Below, one piece after another: positions 1-10,294 of a DNA stretch of 64,000 nucleotides. Within the stretch, counting starts at the first letter, position 1, and each line of letters starts with the position of its first letter. Origin of the DNA: Martinezella dioscoreae (GTDB lineage Bacteria; Pseudomonadota; Alphaproteobacteria; Rhizobiales; Rhizobiaceae); NCBI RefSeq assembly GCF_009176305.1, contig NZ_BLAJ01000002.1, positions 992,001-1,056,000 on the forward strand. The letters run 5' to 3'. The notes beneath the pieces are model-generated. The model ran no database searches and was not told the DNA's origin. It saw nothing but the letters and a program-made list of their open reading frames with translations. The position numbers and the translations under genes are program-made.

Positions 1-195
1 GGTGCTGTCCTGGTCGAGCAGATCTATGCCCTGCCCGGGCTGGGGCGCATGGTGCTCGATGCCATCCTGCAGCGTGACTATGCGCTGGTGCAGGGAAGCG
101 TGCTGTTCATTGCCTTCAACTTCATGATCGTCAATCTGCTTGTCGATCTCGCCTATGTCGCGCTCGATCCGCGTGTTCGGCTAGGAGAAGGCTGA
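1..195 (+). CDS. Peptide ABC transporter permease, C-terminal part (DppB/YejB family)
   Basis: The frame is open from the first base and stops at a TGA that shares one base with the ATG of the next gene. The 64 visible residues carry the usual DppB-type ending: LPGLGRM, then RDYALVQG, one last hydrophobic membrane segment, and a closing DPRVR. The rest of the gene lies outside the window. It would be the first inner-membrane subunit of the importer encoded by the next two genes; the substrate-binding protein must be further upstream. Family assignment is firm, substrate is not. Confidence 0.85.
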   Translation, partial: GAVLVEQIYALPGLGRMVLDAILQRDYALVQGSVLFIAFNFMIVNLLVDLAYVALDPRVRLGEG

Positions 196-1034
196 TGCGG
201 ATCATCGGAGCCATCTTCGGACATATGAGCGGGCGGATCGGCGGCGTCATCGTCCTCATCTATATCTTGCTTGCCATCCTCGGCACGCTCGGGGTCACGC
301 CGCACGATCCACTGACGCAGAATAGGATCGACAGGCTGCATCCGCCGAGCCTCACCTATTGGATGGGCACGGATCTCTTCGGCCGCGATGTCGCAAGTCG
401 GTTAATGCACGGTATCGGCGAATCCTTCACCGTCGCCTTCTTTTCCGTCGCCGTTGCTACCCTGATCGGCACCGTGCTTGGCTTAACCGCCGCCTGGTCT
501 GGCAAGCGCTGGGATGGCGTCATCATGCGTACCATGGATGTGCTTCTCGCTTTCCCTGCGATCCTGCTCGCGTTGCTCATCATCGCCATCGTTGGCCCCG
601 GTACCTGGACAAGCGTTGCCGCAATCGCGATCGTCTATACGCCGATCTTCACCCGCGTCGTGCGCGGCCCGGCTCTTTCCTTGAAAGGACGCGATTTCGT
701 CGATGCCGCCCGCACCTTCGGCAGCAGCCGTTCCTATATCCTGACGCGGCATCTTCTGCTCAATCTCGTCGCACCCTTGACCGTGCAGGTGACGCTGGCG
801 CTTGCCTGGTCGCTGCTGACGGAAGCGGGCCTCAGCTTCCTCGGCCTGGGAACGCAGCCGCCGTCCTCTTCGCTTGGCCTGATGCTGAGCGACAGTCGCA
901 ATCTTATGGAAACGGCGCCTTGGCTGCTGATCTTCCCTGGCGTGACCATCATGATCTCCATCCTCGGCTTCAATCTGCTCGGCGATGCCCTGCGCGATAT
1001 CCTTGATCCGAAGATGCGGAGGGCGACGGTATGA
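195..1034 (+). CDS. Peptide ABC transporter permease (DppC/YejE family)
   Basis: A 279-residue inner-membrane permease, a normal length for DppC. The N-terminal segment is hydrophobic and is followed by the family motif GTDLFGRDVASR near residue 57. Several membrane helices follow, and the cytoplasmic EAA-like loop that contacts the ATPase is seen around DAARTFGSSR. The C-terminus ends LGDALRDILDP, typical of the family. The start overlaps the stop of the upstream permease by one base and the end overlaps the ATPase start by four, so the genes are translationally coupled. Together with the serine hydrolase and AnmK downstream, the likely cargo is cell-wall peptides or muropeptides; that is inference. 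Confidence 0.9.
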   Translation: MRIIGAIFGHMSGRIGGVIVLIYILLAILGTLGVTPHDPLTQNRIDRLHPPSLTYWMGTDLFGRDVASRLMHGIGESFTVAFFSVAVATLIGTVLGLTAAWSGKRWDGVIMRTMDVLLAFPAILLALLIIAIVGPGTWTSVAAIAIVYTPIFTRVVRGPALSLKGRDFVDAARTFGSSRSYILTRHLLLNLVAPLTVQVTLALAWSLLTEAGLSFLGLGTQPPSSSLGLMLSDSRNLMETAPWLLIFPGVTIMISILGFNLLGDALRDILDPKMRRATV

Positions 1035-2770
1035 CACCGCTTCTTTCTGTCTCTGATCTCAGCGTCGGCTTCGGACGCAACCCCCAGACCAATCCCATCG
1101 TTCGCGGTGTCAGCTTCGATCTTGATGCCGGCGAGACGCTGGCAATCGTCGGCGAAAGCGGCTCGGGCAAGTCGGTCACCGCACTTTCGATCAATCGTCT
1201 CGTCGATTTCGGCGGTGGCCGCATCACCGGCGGCTCGATCCGCCTGAAACGTGCCGATAACAGCATCCTCGATCTGACCAAGGCGAGCGAAGCGGAACTG
1301 ACGAAGATCCGTGGTGCCGAAATCGGCATGATCTTCCAGGAGCCGATGACCTCCCTCAACCCCGTCCTGACCATAGGTACGCAGATCGAGGAATCCTTCC
1401 GGCTGCATCGCGGCCTGACGGGGAGTCAGGCGAAAGCGGCGGCCAGGGACGCCTTGGATCGCGTGCGCATTCCGGATGCCGCGCGGCGCTTGACCTATTG
1501 CCCGAACCAGCTTTCCGGCGGCATGCTCCAGCGCGTGATGATTGCAACCGCGCTTGCTTGCAATCCACGTCTTCTGATTGCTGACGAGCCGACGACGGCG
1601 CTCGATGTCACCGTACAGGCGCAGATCATGGCGCTCCTTGCCGAATTGAAACGCGAAACCGGCATGTCGATGATCTTCATCACGCATGATATCGGCCTCG
1701 TCGCCGGCATTGCCGACAAGGTGATGGTGATGCAGGCAGGCCAGGCGGTTGAGCAGGGCGAGCTTAATCAGATCCTCGATCATCCAACCCATCCCTATAC
1801 CCGCCATCTGCTGCATTCGGTTCCCCACTTTTCGTCCGGACAGGCGGCGCGCAGTGATTTCCATCGCAACGCGGCTGCTTCCAAGCCCGCACTGGAGGTG
1901 GAGGGGTTGACCGTCCGTTTTCCGGTCAAGGGCGGCCTCCTTCGGCGGTCGAGCGGCGCCGTTCATGCCGTCGAAGGCGTTGGTTTTGACCTGATGCCGG
2001 GCGAGACGCTGGCAATCGTCGGCGAGAGCGGATCGGGTAAATCCACCACGGCCCGCGCGATCCTCGGATTGGTGAAATCGACCCGCGGCACCTTTACGAC
2101 AAATAGCGGCAAGGCGGCGGATCGCACGAGCGCGGTGCAAATGGTTTTCCAGAACCCATACGCTTCGCTCAATCCGAGACTGCGCATCGATAGCATTCTT
2201 GCCGAACCGGTGATCGCCGCGGGCTCGCGGGTTTCTGCCGGAACCCGCGAGCGTATGGTCATGCTGCTCAAGCGCGTGGGCTTGCCGGAAAATGCCCTGG
2301 AGCGCTATCCGCACGAATTTTCCGGGGGCCAGCGGCAAAGACTATGTATTGCGCGCGCTTTGATGCTGAATCCGTCAGTGCTTGTGCTGGATGAAGCTGT
2401 GTCCGCGCTCGACGTATCCGTTCAAGCTCAGGTTCTCGAATTGCTGATCGAACTTCAGCGCGAATACGGGCTCGCCTATCTGTTCATCTCGCACGACATG
2501 GCTGTCGTGGAGCGCATCGCCCATCGCATCGCAGTGATCTATGCCGGGCAGATTGTCGAGATCGGTGATGCCGCCTCGGTCTTGTCGGAACCCAAGCATT
2601 CCTATACCAGGCGGTTGATCGCGGCGGTTCCGACGGTTGCGCGGCGCAGGGAAAACTTCACGCTCGACACTCGTCAGGTTCCGTCCCTGGTGCGCCCCTT
2701 GGGCTTCGAGCCGGCCATTCCCGAGTGGCGCCGCTTTGCGCCGGATCACATCGCGCTGGCAGAAGCCTGA
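1031..2770 (+). CDS. Peptide ABC transporter, fused double ATPase (DppD-DppF / YejF type)
   Basis: A 579-residue protein with two complete ABC ATPase domains in tandem. The first has Walker A GESGSGKSVT, signature LSGGMLQRV and Walker B LLIADEPTTALD. The second has GESGSGKSTT, FSGGQRQRL and VLVLDEAVSALD. An oligopeptide-transporter C-terminal extension follows each (HPYTRHLL and HSYTRRLI). The fused arrangement matches YejF, which in Agrobacterium and Sinorhizobium powers peptidoglycan-fragment import. It starts with ATGA overlapping the permease stop. Membership of the importer is secure; the muropeptide cargo is inferred from the neighbours. Confidence 0.93.
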   Translation: MTPLLSVSDLSVGFGRNPQTNPIVRGVSFDLDAGETLAIVGESGSGKSVTALSINRLVDFGGGRITGGSIRLKRADNSILDLTKASEAELTKIRGAEIGMIFQEPMTSLNPVLTIGTQIEESFRLHRGLTGSQAKAAARDALDRVRIPDAARRLTYCPNQLSGGMLQRVMIATALACNPRLLIADEPTTALDVTVQAQIMALLAELKRETGMSMIFITHDIGLVAGIADKVMVMQAGQAVEQGELNQILDHPTHPYTRHLLHSVPHFSSGQAARSDFHRNAAASKPALEVEGLTVRFPVKGGLLRRSSGAVHAVEGVGFDLMPGETLAIVGESGSGKSTTARAILGLVKSTRGTFTTNSGKAADRTSAVQMVFQNPYASLNPRLRIDSILAEPVIAAGSRVSAGTRERMVMLLKRVGLPENALERYPHEFSGGQRQRLCIARALMLNPSVLVLDEAVSALDVSVQAQVLELLIELQREYGLAYLFISHDMAVVERIAHRIAVIYAGQIVEIGDAASVLSEPKHSYTRRLIAAVPTVARRRENFTLDTRQVPSLVRPLGFEPAIPEWRRFAPDHIALAEA

Positions 2771-2790
2771 GCGGGTCGAGGAGAGGCGAG

Positions 2791-3810
2791 ATGGCAGCAG
2801 GGGGGAGCATGCAGTTTCAGGAGCGTTTCGATCGGGCCTTCGCGCCGATCGAGCAATCGGTTGTGGCGGCGCGCATCCCCGGCGGTGTGCTTGGCATGGT
2901 CGATCTCGACGGTATCAGGCAGGTCCGCGCCGTCGGTTCGGCACAGAAGGTGCCCGATGTCAGGCCGATGCTTCCAGATACCTGGTTCGACCTTGCGTCG
3001 CTCACCAAGGTCATTTTCACTACGCCGCGCATCCTCGCTCTGGCAGAGGCCGGCACGATCGACCTCGATGCTCCCTTGATCGAACTCCTGCCCGATCTGC
3101 GCCAATATAGTGCCGACGCCTGGGAGCGAAAGGTGACGTTCCGCCAATGCCTCGGCCATCAGACGCCGTTCCCGGCGGTCGAGCCGATCTACACCTATGG
3201 CCGCGACCCAGAGCTTCTGCGCGCCTTCATCCTGCAGCGCGAATGGCGCGCCGGGCCGCCCGTCTATTCCGACATTAACTTCATTCTGCTTGGCCTCGCG
3301 CTGGAGCGGCTGGATGGGAAGACAATCCGCGCCATGGATCCGGGGCCGGGATTTGCCTTCTCCGCGCCGCCGGAATTGGCTGCTGCAACGGAAGACTGCA
3401 CCTGGCGTCACCGTGTTCTGTCGGGCGAGGTCCATGATGATAATTGTTCGGCATTGCAGGGTGCCGGTCATGCCGGCTTATTCGGAACGGCGGACGCGAT
3501 CCTCGACTTCGCAAAGGGGCTGCTGGATGGCAGCGGCGCACCGGCCCGCTCGATCACCCTGATGCGAACACCGCTTTCGGCAACGCGGACCCATGGCTGG
3601 GAACGGCCCCATGACGGTTGGCATGGCGGTGCTCTCTGCTCGCCCGGCACGATCGGCCATACGGGGTTTACCGGCGTAGCCCTCTGGGTCGACTTCGACA
3701 AAGGCCGAGCCTGGACCCTGCTTACCAACCGCATTCACCCGACGCGCCATTTCGACAGCGGCATTCTGGCGCTCCGTCAGGCCGTCAGCGATCTCGTCAA
3801 CGCAGCATAG
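2791..3810 (+). CDS. Serine hydrolase of the beta-lactamase / DD-peptidase family
   Basis: About 339 residues with the active-site signature of penicillin-recognising serine hydrolases. SLTK at residues 70-73 supplies the nucleophile and lysine, YSD near residue 159 is the second motif, and HTG in [10 protein letters not shown] near residue 285 stands in for KTG. No signal peptide is visible, so it is probably cytoplasmic, which fits work on imported peptides rather than on the wall itself. The start chosen has GAGGAGAGG seven bases upstream; an in-frame ATG at 2809 with a G-rich leader is the alternative. It lies between the peptide importer and anmK, suggesting cleavage of a stem peptide or ester on a wall fragment. 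Exact reaction unknown. Confidence 0.8.
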   Translation: MAAGGSMQFQERFDRAFAPIEQSVVAARIPGGVLGMVDLDGIRQVRAVGSAQKVPDVRPMLPDTWFDLASLTKVIFTTPRILALAEAGTIDLDAPLIELLPDLRQYSADAWERKVTFRQCLGHQTPFPAVEPIYTYGRDPELLRAFILQREWRAGPPVYSDINFILLGLALERLDGKTIRAMDPGPGFAFSAPPELAAATEDCTWRHRVLSGEVHDDNCSALQGAGHAGLFGTADAILDFAKGLLDGSGAPARSITLMRTPLSATRTHGWERPHDGWHGGALCSPGTIGHTGFTGVALWVDFDKGRAWTLLTNRIHPTRHFDSGILALRQAVSDLVNAA

Positions 3811-3820
3811 GAGCCTGACC

Positions 3821-4936
3821 ATGGAACCAATCTGGGCAGTCGGTCTGATGACCGGAACCGTCCTCGACGGCAATATCGATGTCGCCATGCTGAAGACGGA
3901 CGGCGAGCGCGTCGAGGAATTCGGCCCCTATGTTTTGGCCCCCTATCCCAGCTGGATTCGAGAACTGCTGGAAGAGACGCTACGGCAGGCGCGCGCATGG
4001 AATTTCGAAGGACCTGAACCGGCGATCTTCAAGGCGGCCGAGGAAGCCTTGACGCGAGCACAGTCGGAAGCCGTGAAGGAATTCGTGGAAAGCAACGGTA
4101 TGACGATGGCAGACATCGGCGTCGTCGGCTTCCATGGCCAGACCGTCTTGCATCGCGCGCCGCAGAAGGACCGGCTGGGGCAGACGCGCCAGCTTGGCGA
4201 TGGCGAGCTGATGCGGTCCATTCTCGGCACCAAGATCGCCTATGATTTCCGCTCGGCCGACATGCGCGCCGGCGGCCAGGGCGCGCCGCTTGCTGCTGCC
4301 TACCATACCGCGCTGCTGCGCGGGGCGGGTGCAGCAGGAGAGGCGGCCATTCTCAATCTCGGCGGCGTTGCCAATGTCACATGGTGGGATGGAGAGGGCA
4401 ATTTCGTTGCTTTCGATACCGGCCCGGCCAATGCGCCGCTCAACGATTTCATCAAGTCGCACGGGCTTGGCGAGATGGACCGCGACGGCGCGCTTGGAGC
4501 TGCCGGCAAGGTCGATGAGGCACGGCTCGAGCGGCTGCTGCAGCACCCCTATATGACTGCGCCCTATCCGAAATCGCTGGATCGTTTCGATTTCGGTGCC
4601 GCCATGGCGGATGGCCTCAGCCCGGAAGATGGCGCCGCCACGCTTTCGGCCTTCACGGCAAGCGCCGTCGGCAAGGCGCTGGACCTGCTGCCGCGCAGGC
4701 CCACCAAGGTCGTCGTCAGCGGCGGCGGCCGACACAATCCGACGATCATGTCGATGCTGAAGAGCCGGGCCGGCGTCGAGCCGATCTTTGCCGAGGATCT
4801 CGGCTGGCGCGGCGATGCTGTCGAGGCCGAGTGCTTTGCGTTTCTCGCCGTGCGCGTTCTGCGTGGCCTGCCGATCAGCTTTCCTGGCACGACGGGCGTG
4901 CCGGCGCCGATGCGCGGCGGACGCCTTGCGGAGTAA
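3821..4936 (+). CDS. anmK: Anhydro-N-acetylmuramic acid kinase
   Basis: This 371-residue protein matches the usual AnmK length and motifs. [13 protein letters not shown] at the N-terminus is the alphaproteobacterial form of the ATP-binding loop. [19 protein letters not shown] and FDTGPANA follow; the aspartate in FDTGP is the expected catalytic base. [11 protein letters not shown] near the C-terminus completes the sugar-kinase fold. The enzyme opens the 1,6-anhydro ring of anhydro-MurNAc and phosphorylates it to MurNAc-6-phosphate in the cytoplasm. It sits 10 bases after the serine hydrolase, and a lytic transglycosylase, the kind of enzyme that generates its substrate, lies 106 bases downstream. 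No murQ or nagZ is visible in the window. Confidence 0.95.
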   Translation: MEPIWAVGLMTGTVLDGNIDVAMLKTDGERVEEFGPYVLAPYPSWIRELLEETLRQARAWNFEGPEPAIFKAAEEALTRAQSEAVKEFVESNGMTMADIGVVGFHGQTVLHRAPQKDRLGQTRQLGDGELMRSILGTKIAYDFRSADMRAGGQGAPLAAAYHTALLRGAGAAGEAAILNLGGVANVTWWDGEGNFVAFDTGPANAPLNDFIKSHGLGEMDRDGALGAAGKVDEARLERLLQHPYMTAPYPKSLDRFDFGAAMADGLSPEDGAATLSAFTASAVGKALDLLPRRPTKVVVSGGGRHNPTIMSMLKSRAGVEPIFAEDLGWRGDAVEAECFAFLAVRVLRGLPISFPGTTGVPAPMRGGRLAE

Positions 4937-5042
4937 CAGCCTGCGCGTTGGCTGTCGCGCGAGAGGTTTTCGCTTCCGTCCATCGATGATATGAAGAGGC
5001 CGCGAATTTGCGATCGGTTGGTGTCGGACGGATATCGCTTAA

Positions 5043-5993
5043 ATGGCAGGCAGGCATTACCGAGCAGGCTTCTTCGGCATCATCGTCGCTTTTGCGATCG
5101 CATTTTCCATTGACGGTTTTGCTTTCAGACCCGCGAGAGCTCAACCGGAATGGACTGTCGCACCACCTGTCTGCATTTCGGGGCCGCTGACGACGGAGAC
5201 GGGCCAAACGCTGTGCCTGCGCAAGGACAGCTACAATCGTGATCTGTGCACGGCCATAGAGTATTTCGCTCATGCCAACCATCTGCCGCCGGATTATCTT
5301 GCACGGCTCGTCTGGCGCGAAAGCCTGTTTCGCTCCGATGCGATCAGCCCCAAGGGCGCGCGGGGCATCGCGCAGTTCATGCCGGGAACGGCGAGGCTGC
5401 GTGGCGTGCGCGATAGCTACGATGCGCTCGAAGCGCTCGGCAAGGCGGCAACCTATCTCGATGAATTGCGCGACCGCTTCGGCAATCTGGGTCTTGCGGC
5501 GGCGGCTTATAATGCCGGTGAGGCTGGCCTTGCCAATTTCCTGAATTCGGGCGGGCTTCCCTATGAGACGCGCAACTATGTGAGCGCGATCACCGCCCAC
5601 AGTGTCGAAGAATGGCGCGATGATCCGCCAGATATAGCAGCCCCCGTGCTGGATAAGAGTAAGCCGTTTGTCGATTCCTGCGTCGCCCTTGCCCAAAGCC
5701 GGCGCCTGAAGCCCATTCCCTTGGAGCAGGAGCGGCCGTGGGCGCCTTGGGGCGCCCAATTGGCCGAGCATTTTCAGTTGGATGCCGCTCGCCGTCTGTT
5801 TACCGCAAATATCCGGAAGCTGCCGTCACCGCTGAATTTGGAGAAGCCGTTGATCGTGCGGCAGCGCAATGCCGACTTCGGTCGCCGGGTCCGTTATGCG
5901 GCGCGCATTCCGCGGCAAACGCGGGAGGAAGCGGATGCCGTTTGCACGCAGGTCCGGCAGCAGGGCGGCAGTTGCCTGGTTTTTAAGAACTGA
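5043..5993 (+). CDS. Periplasmic lytic transglycosylase (SLT domain)
   Basis: A 316-residue exported protein. Residues 1 to about 35 form a Sec signal peptide (basic start, hydrophobic core, cleavage near ARAQ). The SLT domain covers roughly residues 75-195. It contains WRESLF with the catalytic glutamate, SPKGARGIAQFMPGTA, and AAAYNAGEAGLANF. The C-terminal third has paired cysteines but no domain I recognise. Such enzymes cut the glycan strand and release 1,6-anhydro-MurNAc ends, the substrate handled by AnmK encoded just upstream. It may be in the same transcript or have its own promoter in the 106-base gap. Confidence 0.88.
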   Translation: MAGRHYRAGFFGIIVAFAIAFSIDGFAFRPARAQPEWTVAPPVCISGPLTTETGQTLCLRKDSYNRDLCTAIEYFAHANHLPPDYLARLVWRESLFRSDAISPKGARGIAQFMPGTARLRGVRDSYDALEALGKAATYLDELRDRFGNLGLAAAAYNAGEAGLANFLNSGGLPYETRNYVSAITAHSVEEWRDDPPDIAAPVLDKSKPFVDSCVALAQSRRLKPIPLEQERPWAPWGAQLAEHFQLDAARRLFTANIRKLPSPLNLEKPLIVRQRNADFGRRVRYAARIPRQTREEADAVCTQVRQQGGSCLVFKN

Positions 5994-6148
5994 GTTTGGG
6001 GCGCGTCAATACCTGCGTCATTTGCGGCCGGCGCGTATCGATTGTTTTGTCAAGTGCCTATTGGTAGCGCTTTACTCTCTCCTGCCGCCCGCTTATTCGT
6101 TAGAGATCGGCATTTGGGAGGAAGCCGTTTGGGTAGCCAAAGGAGCGT

Positions 6149-8422
6149 ATGATGACGCAGAAGCGTGAAGTCCCCGGTATCCGTCCCTATAATAGCCCAG
6201 CTGGCGGTTGGGGAGCCCTGAAGGCAACCGCCAAGGCGGTTCGCGACCAGATGGATGTCACCGAGGCGCCGGGCCTTCTCCTGCGCACCAACAAGCCCAC
6301 GGGCTTCGATTGCCCTGGCTGTGCCTGGCCCGACAAGGAACACACCTCCACCTTCCAGTTCTGTGAAAACGGCGCCAAGGCCGTCACCTGGGAAGCGACG
6401 AACAAGCGCGTGACGCCGGAATTCTTCGCCGAACATACGGTCAGCGAGCTTTTGACCTGGAGCGATTATGAGCTCGAAAATGCCGGCCGGTTGACCCATC
6501 CGATGGTCTACGACCACGCATCCGATACCTACCGGCCGATTGCCTGGGAAGGCGCCTTTGCCCGCATCGGCGACGTCATGCGCAGCCAGCCCGATCCGGA
6601 TATGGTCGAATTCTACACATCCGGCCGTGCTTCCAACGAAGCGGCCTTCCTCTTCCAAATCTTTGCCCGTGAATACGGCACCAACAATTTCCCCGATTGC
6701 TCGAACATGTGCCACGAAGCGACCAGCGTCGGCCTGCCGCAATCGATCGGCATCGGCAAGGGCACCGTCTCGCTCGATGACTTCGACGAATGCGATCTTA
6801 TCATTTCCATGGGGCACAATCCCGGCACCAATCATCCGCGCATGATGGGCACGCTGCATGAGTGCTCGCGCCGCGGCGTGCCGATCATCGTGTTTAACCC
6901 CTTGAAGGAGCGGGCGCTGGAGCGTTTTGCCGATCCGCAGGACCCGATCGAGATGGGAACCTTCAGCTCCACCCGGATCGCCTCATCCTATTACCAGGTG
7001 AAGATCGGCGGCGACGCGGCCGCGCTCAAGGGCATCATGAAAGCGGTCCTCGCGCTGGCCGAAACCTCTCCTGACGTTCTCGATCACGCCTTCATTGCCG
7101 AACACACCACCGGCTTCGATGCCCTTGTTGCCGATATCAACCGGACTGAGTGGGCCGATATCGAGCGGGTCTCCGGTCTCGCCCGCGCCGACCTGGAACG
7201 GGTAGCGGAGATCTATGCCAAGTCGAAGGCCACGATCGTCGCCTACGGCATGGGCATCACCCAGCATGCCAAGGGAACGGCGAATGTGCAGCAGATCGCC
7301 AATCTCCTGCTGCTACGCGGCAATTTCGGCAGGCCCGGTGCGGGCATCTGCCCGCTGCGCGGCCATTCCAACGTCCAAGGCAATCGCACCGTCGGAATTA
7401 CCGAGAAGCCGACGCCGGCTTTGATCGAGGGCATCGAACGAGCCTTTGGCTTCACCGCGCCGGCTCATCATGGTCACGATGCCGTCGCCGCCATGCAGGC
7501 GATGGCGGAAGGGCGCTCCAAGGTGCTCATCTGCCTCGGCGGTAATTTCTCGATCGCGCTTCCCGATCCGGAACTCTGCGCGCAGGCGATGCGCAAGCTC
7601 GATCTCGCCGTTCATATGAATACCAAGCTCAATCGCTCCAATCTGCTTATTGGCAAGGAATCCTTCCTGTTCCCCGTACTTGGCCGCACCGAGCAGGACG
7701 TTCAGGCAACCGGCGCGCAATCGGTGACGATCGAAGATTCAATGTCGATGGTGCATGCCTCGCGCGGCCGGCTGAAACCTGCTTCCGATCAGCTGCGTTC
7801 GGAACCTGCGATCGTCGCGGGAATAGCGCAGGCGACCCTACCGAACAGCAAGGTCGCCTGGATGGAGCTCATCACCGATTACGATCTGATCCGCGACAAG
7901 ATCGAAGTGGTCTATCCGGATTTTGCCGACTATAACGAGCGCATCCGGGTGCCGGGTGGCTTTCGCCTGCCGATCGGACCGACCGAGCGCGTCTGGAAGA
8001 CGCCGTCCGGCAAGGCAGAATTCAAGCTCTTTGATGGTCTGAACGAAGATATCTCGCTTTCGGATGGAACTATCCTCAAGCTCGCTACAATCCGCAGCCA
8101 CGACCAGTACAATACGACGATCTATGGGCTCGATGACCGCTATCGTGGCGTCTTCGGCCGCCGCGACATCCTGTTCATGAACGACAAGGATCTGAAAGCA
8201 AAGGGCCTGGAGCACGGCGATCTGGTCGAGATCGAAACAGCGCTCCCATCGGGTGCCAAGCGATTGCTGAAGCTGACGGCGATTTCCTACGATATTTCCG
8301 AGGGCTCCGTCGCTGCCTATTACCCGGAGGCAAATTGCCTGATCCCGATCGACTATCAGGACAAGGAAAGCGGCACGCCGTCGTATAAATCCGTTCCGGT
8401 GCGGGTCAGCAAGGCGGCATAG
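6149..8422 (+). CDS. Molybdopterin oxidoreductase, FdhF-like / YdeP family
   Basis: A 757-residue molybdopterin enzyme of the YdeP/Fdh-alpha-like group. The N-terminal region carries DCPGCAWPD and then FCENGAKAV, giving three cysteines for an Fe-S cluster. The molybdopterin domain follows (TSGRASNEAAFLFQ, SMGHNPGTNHPRMMG, LLLRGNFGRPGAG). The C-terminal MopB domain has TIRSHDQYNTTIYG. AGGAG sits three bases before the first of two adjacent ATGs and six before the second at 6152, which is equally possible. It stands alone: no electron-transfer subunit, fdhD or cofactor gene is nearby. YdeP is linked to acid resistance in enteric bacteria; formate activity should not be assumed. Confidence 0.88.
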   Translation: MMTQKREVPGIRPYNSPAGGWGALKATAKAVRDQMDVTEAPGLLLRTNKPTGFDCPGCAWPDKEHTSTFQFCENGAKAVTWEATNKRVTPEFFAEHTVSELLTWSDYELENAGRLTHPMVYDHASDTYRPIAWEGAFARIGDVMRSQPDPDMVEFYTSGRASNEAAFLFQIFAREYGTNNFPDCSNMCHEATSVGLPQSIGIGKGTVSLDDFDECDLIISMGHNPGTNHPRMMGTLHECSRRGVPIIVFNPLKERALERFADPQDPIEMGTFSSTRIASSYYQVKIGGDAAALKGIMKAVLALAETSPDVLDHAFIAEHTTGFDALVADINRTEWADIERVSGLARADLERVAEIYAKSKATIVAYGMGITQHAKGTANVQQIANLLLLRGNFGRPGAGICPLRGHSNVQGNRTVGITEKPTPALIEGIERAFGFTAPAHHGHDAVAAMQAMAEGRSKVLICLGGNFSIALPDPELCAQAMRKLDLAVHMNTKLNRSNLLIGKESFLFPVLGRTEQDVQATGAQSVTIEDSMSMVHASRGRLKPASDQLRSEPAIVAGIAQATLPNSKVAWMELITDYDLIRDKIEVVYPDFADYNERIRVPGGFRLPIGPTERVWKTPSGKAEFKLFDGLNEDISLSDGTILKLATIRSHDQYNTTIYGLDDRYRGVFGRRDILFMNDKDLKAKGLEHGDLVEIETALPSGAKRLLKLTAISYDISEGSVAAYYPEANCLIPIDYQDKESGTPSYKSVPVRVSKAA

Positions 8423-8504
8423 TTTCGTTTTGCCTTCTAGCCGTCTTTTGCCATCTTGATGGCTGACTATCCTGTGGCTATGTTAGTTGGAACAGGAGAC
8501 AGAT

Positions 8505-8753
8505 ATGGCTGAACCACAACTATCCGTTCGCAGTGCTCGAGCACGTGAACTCGCGCATCGCCTTGCGCGGCGTGAAAACCGGACGATCGCCGATGTCGTC
8601 GAACGAGCATTGGAAGCCTATGAAATTCGCGAGGCTGGTCGCGAACCCGCATCGTCTTTCTATGCTCGAATGGCGATGAGGGATGATGATGATATCGACC
8701 TCGAATCCGTCATTCGCGATGGGCGTCAACCCAATCACGGTATTGATCTGTGA
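8505..8753 (+). CDS. vapB: Antitoxin of a type II VapBC module (PSK/Rv0623-type)
   Basis: An 82-residue protein starting at an ATG with AGGAG six bases upstream; a TTG at 8487 is in frame but has no ribosome site. The N-terminal half (SARARELAHRLARREN, then TIADVVERALEAY) is a small DNA-binding fold typical of this antitoxin class. The acidic, probably disordered tail (DDDDIDLESVI) would occupy the toxin active site. Its stop overlaps the toxin start by four bases. A short symmetry GCCAT/ATGGC at 8450-8463 lies upstream and may be part of the operator, but that is weak. Confidence 0.85.
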   Translation: MAEPQLSVRSARARELAHRLARRENRTIADVVERALEAYEIREAGREPASSFYARMAMRDDDDIDLESVIRDGRQPNHGIDL

Positions 8754-9163
8754 TATTTCTGGACACGAATGTCATCTCCGAAACTTTCCGGAAACTGCCT
8801 GACGAGGCTGTGATATCGTGGCTTGGTCGGTATGATGCGGAGATAGCACTTTCCACTGTGGCTATTGCTGAAATCGTCTTTGGTATTCAAAAGAGTGCTC
8901 CCGACCAGAGGGCTGCCCGGCTTGAGCAGAGATTATCTGAATGGCGCCATCGTTTCGCGGATCGGATCTTCGGTCTTACTGAAGAAGCCGCATTAGACTA
9001 CGGCGAGCTAATGGGTGCAGCGAAGAGGCAAGGACGACCAATGTCGACGGCGGATGGCATGATTGCAGCCATCGCCCGCGTAAATGGCGGACGTTTGGCC
9101 ACTCGCAATCTGTCCGACTTCCGTGAGACTGGGCTGGATCTGATATCTCCTTGGGAATTCTAG
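8750..9163 (+). CDS. vapC: PIN-domain ribonuclease toxin (VapC/FitB type)
   Basis: A 137-residue PIN-domain protein initiated at GTG inside GTGA, overlapping the antitoxin stop. The acidic metal-binding residues are in place: LDTNVISE at the N-terminus, AEIVFG near residue 42, STADGMIAAIA near 99, and TRNLSDF near 117. The family are Mg-dependent RNases, often cutting tRNA or rRNA, held inactive by the cognate antitoxin. Full length and intact motifs suggest a functional toxin. It is convergent with the ABC ATPase that ends at 9220. Confidence 0.9.
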   Translation: MIFLDTNVISETFRKLPDEAVISWLGRYDAEIALSTVAIAEIVFGIQKSAPDQRAARLEQRLSEWRHRFADRIFGLTEEAALDYGELMGAAKRQGRPMSTADGMIAAIARVNGGRLATRNLSDFRETGLDLISPWEF

Positions 9164-9219
9164 TCCGCTTGCAATGGTGACGACCTTTCCGGCATATGTG
9201 CGGTTGCTCGAGAAGACAG

Positions 9220-10293
<1,074 letters not shown>

Positions 10294-10294
10294 G

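Noticed and set aside
734..2338. 534-codon open frame on the minus strand across the permease and double ATPase genes
   Set aside because: It is antisense to clear ABC motifs and encodes no recognisable domain; long antisense frames are common in this GC-rich DNA.
4939..4962. CAGCC/GGCTG and GCGCG/CGCGC symmetry after anmK as a terminator
   Set aside because: The two possible stems are short and mutually exclusive, and only a four-T run follows; not strong enough to call.
8450..8463. GCCATC-TT-GATGGC symmetry as a terminator of the YdeP-type gene
   Set aside because: Loop too small and no T-tract; kept only as a weak operator hint for vapBC.
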